Made by a program: the position numbers and the translations under genes | Origin: Myxococcales bacterium | GTDB taxonomy: Bacteria; Myxococcota_C; UBA6777 | Direction: 5' to 3' | NCBI GenBank assembly: GCA_020632975.1 | Contig: JACKEL010000002.1 | Span: forward strand, 124,001 to 188,000 | DNA length: 64,000 bases | The notes under the pieces: generated by a model | What the model saw: only the letters and a program-made list of their open reading frames with translations | Databases searched by the model: none | What the model was told of the DNA's origin: nothing | Shown here: positions 60,413 to 64,000 of the stretch, piece after piece | How positions within the stretch are numbered: the stretch's first letter is position 1 | Layout: every line of letters starts with the position of its first letter

Positions 60413-62124
60413 GACTTCTCTCCATTCGATTCAGGGTTCGATAGACTCGTTGTTTCGGGCTCGGAGGCAGGCTGCTCTGTAGCCGTGTCTTCTGCTTTTT
60501 GGGGAAAACGCGCTTCGAGCGCCTGTTTCGCGATCTTGCGATCGTCAAAAGGATACCGCGTGGTACCTACGACCTGGTAGTCCTCATGGCCTTTTCCAGC
60601 GATCAGCAAGATATCATCGGGCGCGGCCATCTCGACGGCCAGTTGGATCGCTTTGCGTCGATCAAGCTCCACAAGATAACCTTGAGCCCGCGGAACAGGC
60701 GGAAGATCCGCATGGGAGGCCGTCGCCCCCTCTTCGATTGTAGATGACGAAGTGGCCGAAGGAGAAGAAGTGATACGTTGGATCTGCCCGAGCGCAACAG
60801 CGCTTTTCTTGGGGATGTGCAGTGGCGCGAAGCCTTCCACGATATCATCGACGATCTTTTGCGGATCTTCCGTTCGTGGGTTGTCTGAAGTCACAAGACA
60901 GATATCAGAAAGTGATGCCGCGATCTGCCCCATCTGTGGGCGCTTTGCACGATCGCGATCTCCCCCACAACCAAAGACTGTAATCAAGCGCTGCGGACAA
61001 AGCGGGCGAAGGCTAGATAGCACTTGCGCCAAAGCATCGGGTGTATGGGCATAATCAACAAGCACTTGAAAAGGCAGATCAGCATCCACGGCTTCCAAGC
61101 GACCAGGGACAGCCCGCATCGAAGCGATACCTTCTTCGATAGTTTGTAGGGGGATGCCTTGTGCCACAGACATCCCGACAGCGAGCGCGAGGTTACTGAG
61201 GTTAAAACGCCCCATCAGCGAGCTTTCGAGGCGAAGCTGCCCAGCAGGTGTCTCGATACGTCCGCTGATCCCACGCATGTGCAAGTGGGCTTCGTGAACG
61301 CTGATCTCTGCCTTTTTGCTTGGGTCAAGGCTGTAACGCCACACTTTGCAGCGCGCGCCTTTTGCCATGAGATCGCAACTTAGGTCGTCAGCGTTCAACA
61401 CGGCGGTCCCTTCGGGAACAACGACTTCTTGCCAAAGTTTGGCTTTCGCTGCCCCGTAAGCCTCCATGGTGACGTGATAATCGAGGTGATCTTGTGTGAG
61501 ATTGGTCCAGCCCACCACATGAAAAGGGATGCCGTGGACGCGGTACTGATCCAGCGCGTGCGAGGAAACTTCCATCAAAAGGGAGTCTGCGCCCGCTTCG
61601 CTCATCCTTTCCAACAAACGCCACAACAACAAGACATCCGGTGTCGTCAAAGGTGCGGGAAAGACGGTCTCTCCAGCGCGATAATTGACGGTCCCGATCA
61701 CGCCGGGAAGATGACCTGCTTTGTTCAGGATCGCCTCAAGGATAAAGGACGTGGTGGTTTTTCCGTTGGTGCCCGTAATCCCCATCAGGCGGTCGCCAAA
61801 GCTCGCAGGCAAAGGCCCATAGAACGCAGAGGCAAGACGCGCCAATATCTGACGCGTGTCAGGGACTTCAATCACACAAGCGCCGTCAGGTATCGGTTTT
61901 CGCGGGACACCCGCTTGAACCACCACAGCACAAGCCCCAGAAAGCAAAGCGGAACCAACAAAGTCATGCCCATCCCATCGTTGTCCCACAAGCGCAACAA
62001 ACAACATCCCTGGTGTGACTTGGCGCGAGTCCGCGGTTAAACCGACCACATCGCAAGCAGGCAGTCCTGCGGCCTCGATCCCTGCCTCGCTGCACAACGC
62101 AGCCAAAGCTCGATGACGCTCCAT
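60409..62124 (-). CDS. murE: UDP-MurNAc-dipeptide:meso-DAP ligase, extended
   Basis: The 571-residue Mur ligase adds the third amino acid to the peptidoglycan stem. The ATP loop is LMGITGTNGKTTTSFILEAI, and TSDNPRTEDPQKIVDDI carries the DNPR motif of meso-diaminopimelate ligases, pointing to a Gram-negative-type wall. Compared with the usual ~490 residues it has a Ser/Thr/Ala-rich insertion (about 60690-60775) and a Glu/Ser/Pro-rich C-terminal tail of some 35 residues. GGGAG lies 5 bases before the ATG at 62124. It overlaps murF by 4 bases. Confidence 0.96.
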   Translation of the reverse strand: MERHRALAALCSEAGIEAAGLPACDVVGLTADSRQVTPGMLFVALVGQRWDGHDFVGSALLSGACAVVVQAGVPRKPIPDGACVIEVPDTRQILARLASAFYGPLPASFGDRLMGITGTNGKTTTSFILEAILNKAGHLPGVIGTVNYRAGETVFPAPLTTPDVLLLWRLLERMSEAGADSLLMEVSSHALDQYRVHGIPFHVVGWTNLTQDHLDYHVTMEAYGAAKAKLWQEVVVPEGTAVLNADDLSCDLMAKGARCKVWRYSLDPSKKAEISVHEAHLHMRGISGRIETPAGQLRLESSLMGRFNLSNLALAVGMSVAQGIPLQTIEEGIASMRAVPGRLEAVDADLPFQVLVDYAHTPDALAQVLSSLRPLCPQRLITVFGCGGDRDRAKRPQMGQIAASLSDICLVTSDNPRTEDPQKIVDDIVEGFAPLHIPKKSAVALGQIQRITSSPSATSSSTIEEGATASHADLPPVPRAQGYLVELDRRKAIQLAVEMAAPDDILLIAGKGHEDYQVVGTTRYPFDDRKIAKQALEARFPQKAEDTATEQPASEPETTSLSNPESNGEKS

Positions 62125-62217
62125 TCTAACTCCCATCTGTGTTGATCAAATCTCGGTCTACTTTCTCGGTCAGAGTGTGTACGAGGGCCCTACTTTGTGC
62201 AAGGTTTTTTGGCTCGC

Positions 62218-62246
62218 TTGACAATGCCCCCTTGCGTGCTTAGATA
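62218..62246 (+). promoter_or_regulatory. Candidate sigma-70-type promoter of ABC transporter
   Basis: TTGACA (62218-62223) is followed by a 17-base spacer and TAGATA (62241-62246). The -35 is perfect, the spacing optimal and the -10 fair. It points to the ABC ATPase gene and implies a leader of about 200 bases containing hairpins CAAGGCG/CGCCTTG (62297-62327) and GCGAC/GTCGC (62338-62351). Confidence 0.65.
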
Positions 62247-62451
62247 GCCAGACTCTTTGATGGGGGCAAGCAGCCAAAAATTGAAAAAGGATGTTCCAAG
62301 GCGGGAATAAGCCACGAAGACGCCTTGTTAGCCAGCAGCGACACAGGTCGCCTGCGGTTGTACTCTTGCACCCTTGATCATCGAATGCGACCTCTTACGA
62401 CTTCAGAAACAGAAACCATCGCGCTCGACGACTGGATCGGAAGGAAAAACA

Positions 62452-63396
62452 ATGATCAAAGTCCAAGGCCTCACCAAGTACTACCGAGATCTCGTAGCTG
62501 TGGATCACCTCTCCTTTGAAGTACCCAAAGGGGAGATCCTCGGATTTCTCGGTCCCAACGGTGCAGGGAAGTCTACTACCATGAAGATGATTACGGGGTT
62601 TCTCGCTCCTTCGGCGGGCTCCGTTCATATCAATGGGCTCGACGTCTTTGACAACCCTATTCAGGTCAAAGGCCAAATCGGCTACCTCCCTGAAACGCCA
62701 CCTCTCTACCTCGACATGACCGCACGCGTGTACCTACGCCACGTTGCCGAACTCAAAAGCCTACCTTACGGAAAAGTGAACGCAGAGCTTGAGCGTGTCG
62801 CCGAACGTACGGGCATTACACACGTCCTCGATCGTTTGTTAGGGAACCTCTCAAAAGGTTACCGCCAACGTGTAGGCCTTGCCCAAGCGCTGCTAGGTTC
62901 GCCAGCCGTCTTGATCCTCGACGAACCTTCGAGTGGTCTTGACCCTGCGCAGATCCGCGAGATCCGCGACACCATCCGCGATCTTGCACAAGATCACACC
63001 GTCGTCCTAAGTACGCACATCTTGCCCGAAGTCACGATGCTTTGTAACCGCGTGATCATCATCGACCGCGGACGCATCGTCAAAGACGGGAAGATCGAAG
63101 AACTCACAGGCGAAGGTCGCACATCTGACCTGCTCCGCCTGCGTATCTCCAAAGCCAATGAAGCGACTGAGACCGTCCTCGACGAACTCGATCCTGTCGA
63201 ATCGTTCGACGTTACCGAAGATGGCCTCGCTTACGACATCCAACTGAAAAAAGCAGACGAAGCTTTCCCGCCCAAGCTGCTCGGTGCCTTGCTCAAAAAG
63301 AATGTCGAAGTGCTCTCGCTGCAACCTGTCGTTCCGTCGCTTGAAGATATCTTCCTCAAGACCATCAGCGAAGACTCTTCTGCACAAGAAGAATAA
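62452..63396 (+). CDS. ABC transporter ATP-binding protein, GldA-like
   Basis: The 314-residue ATPase has Walker A GFLGPNGAGKSTTMKMITGF, Q-loop GYLPETPPLY, signature LSKGYRQRVGLAQALLG, Walker B VLILDEPSSGLDPAQ and H-loop STHI. A C-terminal ~90-residue domain follows, as in exporters of the GldA/NosF/CcmA-like group. AAGGA lies 7 bases before the ATG at 62452. The next gene begins with the membrane partner. It could serve gliding, polysaccharide or lipid export; the sequence does not tell which. Confidence 0.94.
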   Translation: MIKVQGLTKYYRDLVAVDHLSFEVPKGEILGFLGPNGAGKSTTMKMITGFLAPSAGSVHINGLDVFDNPIQVKGQIGYLPETPPLYLDMTARVYLRHVAELKSLPYGKVNAELERVAERTGITHVLDRLLGNLSKGYRQRVGLAQALLGSPAVLILDEPSSGLDPAQIREIRDTIRDLAQDHTVVLSTHILPEVTMLCNRVIIIDRGRIVKDGKIEELTGEGRTSDLLRLRISKANEATETVLDELDPVESFDVTEDGLAYDIQLKKADEAFPPKLLGALLKKNVEVLSLQPVVPSLEDIFLKTISEDSSAQEE

Positions 63397-63461
63397 ACCC
63401 AATGTCTGTGCAGTTGCACCAACTTCGCCAAAGAATGCTTTTCCGACTTCTTTGCAAGTAA

Positions 63462-63483
63462 CGTCCGTCCTTCGGGGCGGATG
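63462..63483 (+). promoter_or_regulatory. UUCG hairpin between ABC genes
   Basis: CGTCCGTCC (63462-63470), TTCG and GGGCGGATG (63475-63483) form a 9-bp stem with two G-T wobbles, closed by the very stable C(UUCG)G tetraloop. No T-run follows. It lies 65 bp after the ATPase stop and 25 bp before the permease start, so it may adjust mRNA stability between the two genes. Confidence 0.55.
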
Positions 63484-63507
63484 GGCATTGAAACAAGGAG
63501 CTTTTTA

Positions 63508-64000
63508 ATGAATCAACGTGTCTTTGACCTTGTACGCGCCGTGATTTGGGCGGGTAGCGTCGTCCTGATGGGTTATCTCATCCCGCACGCTTCCATCGCC
63601 AACAAGATCTTCAATACCTTCCTCGGTAAAACCCCCACCACTTCCCGTTGGGTGTTTTTTGTCCTCGCTCTCGTGCTCTCTGGTGTGTTGTTGTGGATGG
63701 CGATCCGTGCATTGTTGGCAAGCGCCGTCGATCTCGACAACCCCGACTTCTTGGGTGGCTTGATCACAGGTCTGCTCCAAGGAACTGGAACCGTCCTGAC
63801 CGCGACGTTGGTCTTTACCCTCTGTCGTACAGGTGACCAAGGTACACTGCGCCACTTTGTGTTTGACTTGCTCAACAAAAAGTTTGAGTCCCGCGTACTC
63901 TTCGATCTCCTCGGACTCTTCGGCCTTGTCACGGTCATTCTCATGTCCAACCGTGCGATCCGCGCCATCTTCTTCAAAGAGTTCCGCATCTACTTCACAA
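63508..64000 (+). CDS. ABC-2 type permease, 3' end beyond window
   Basis: The reading frame is open from the ATG at 63508 to the window edge, 164 codons. AAGGAG lies 7 bases upstream. Three hydrophobic helices are visible (about residues 8-28, 50-70, 83-103) and a fourth begins near 131. The last visible residues FFKEFRIYFT match the N-terminus of GldF-type ABC-2 permeases, which often begin with a KEFR-x-YF motif. So the first ~150 residues look like an extra N-terminal membrane unit fused before the permease. It follows the ATPase gene after 111 bp and is presumably its partner. Confidence 0.82.
   Translation, partial: MNQRVFDLVRAVIWAGSVVLMGYLIPHASIANKIFNTFLGKTPTTSRWVFFVLALVLSGVLLWMAIRALLASAVDLDNPDFLGGLITGLLQGTGTVLTATLVFTLCRTGDQGTLRHFVFDLLNKKFESRVLFDLLGLFGLVTVILMSNRAIRAIFFKEFRIYFT

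Overview
The window reads as chromosomal DNA from a Gram-negative bacterium with a moderately GC-rich genome. The most likely group is Myxococcota or another lineage formerly called Deltaproteobacteria. This placement is an inference from gene content: a eukaryotic-type Ser/Thr kinase with a periplasmic TPR-like tail, a multi-PAS hybrid histidine kinase, a DUF1592/DUF1552 pair, Cys-rich lipoprotein-like WD40 proteins, a secreted caspase-like protein, and a MurE with the meso-diaminopimelate DNPR motif. No rRNA is present, so the placement cannot be tested here.

Layout. 1-8556 (+): two membrane spermidine-synthase-like proteins, a repeat-bearing gap, a hybrid histidine kinase and a Ser/Thr kinase. 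8649-17096: an HD-domain protein, an RluA-type pseudouridine synthase, an unknown gene, rpsT, a pilin-like gene, smpB, panC, panB and an HU gene, mostly on the minus strand. Between panB and HU lies a hairpin-rich gap with a 127-bp element closed by 11-bp inverted repeats. 17097-18203 is the longest gene-free stretch and has a dense GATC cluster. 18204-25769: ugd, the tig-clpP-clpX proteostasis cluster, three tRNA genes, rph-rdgB and infA. 25911-30541: a metallo-beta-lactamase-fold protein and two unknown membrane proteins, one with a thrice-repeated domain. 30715-36041: the methylmalonyl-CoA mutase operon mutA-mutB-meaB. 36484-46016: an accessory block of exported proteins (caspase-like, two Cys-rich WD40 proteins, DUF1552, DUF1592). 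46234-49103: an SdpI-family protein and parA-parB. 49427-56070 (+): a group 3b-like [NiFe] hydrogenase operon that also carries a cyclic-nucleotide-binding-domain protein, a carotenoid-oxygenase-family gene and the hydrogenase maturation protease. 56129-62124 (-): a P-type cation ATPase, murF and murE. 62452-64000 (+): an ABC ATPase and the start of its membrane partner.

How the genes work together. mutA/mutB/meaB form a complete B12-dependent methylmalonyl-CoA/succinyl-CoA module. The hydrogenase operon encodes all four core subunits of an NAD(P)-linked soluble enzyme plus its processing protease. A Crp/FNR-like palindrome sits about -41.5 from a candidate start site upstream of it. The tig-clpP-clpX, rph-rdgB, panB-panC and murE-murF pairings are conserved housekeeping arrangements.

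The points most worth a second look are the carotenoid oxygenase and CNBD protein inside the hydrogenase operon, the 127-bp structured element at 16563-16689, the GATC/inverted-repeat cluster near 17.5 kb, the three-repeat protein at 27123-29015, and the block of exported proteins at 36-46 kb. I found no CRISPR array, transposase, prophage or recognisable defence system.
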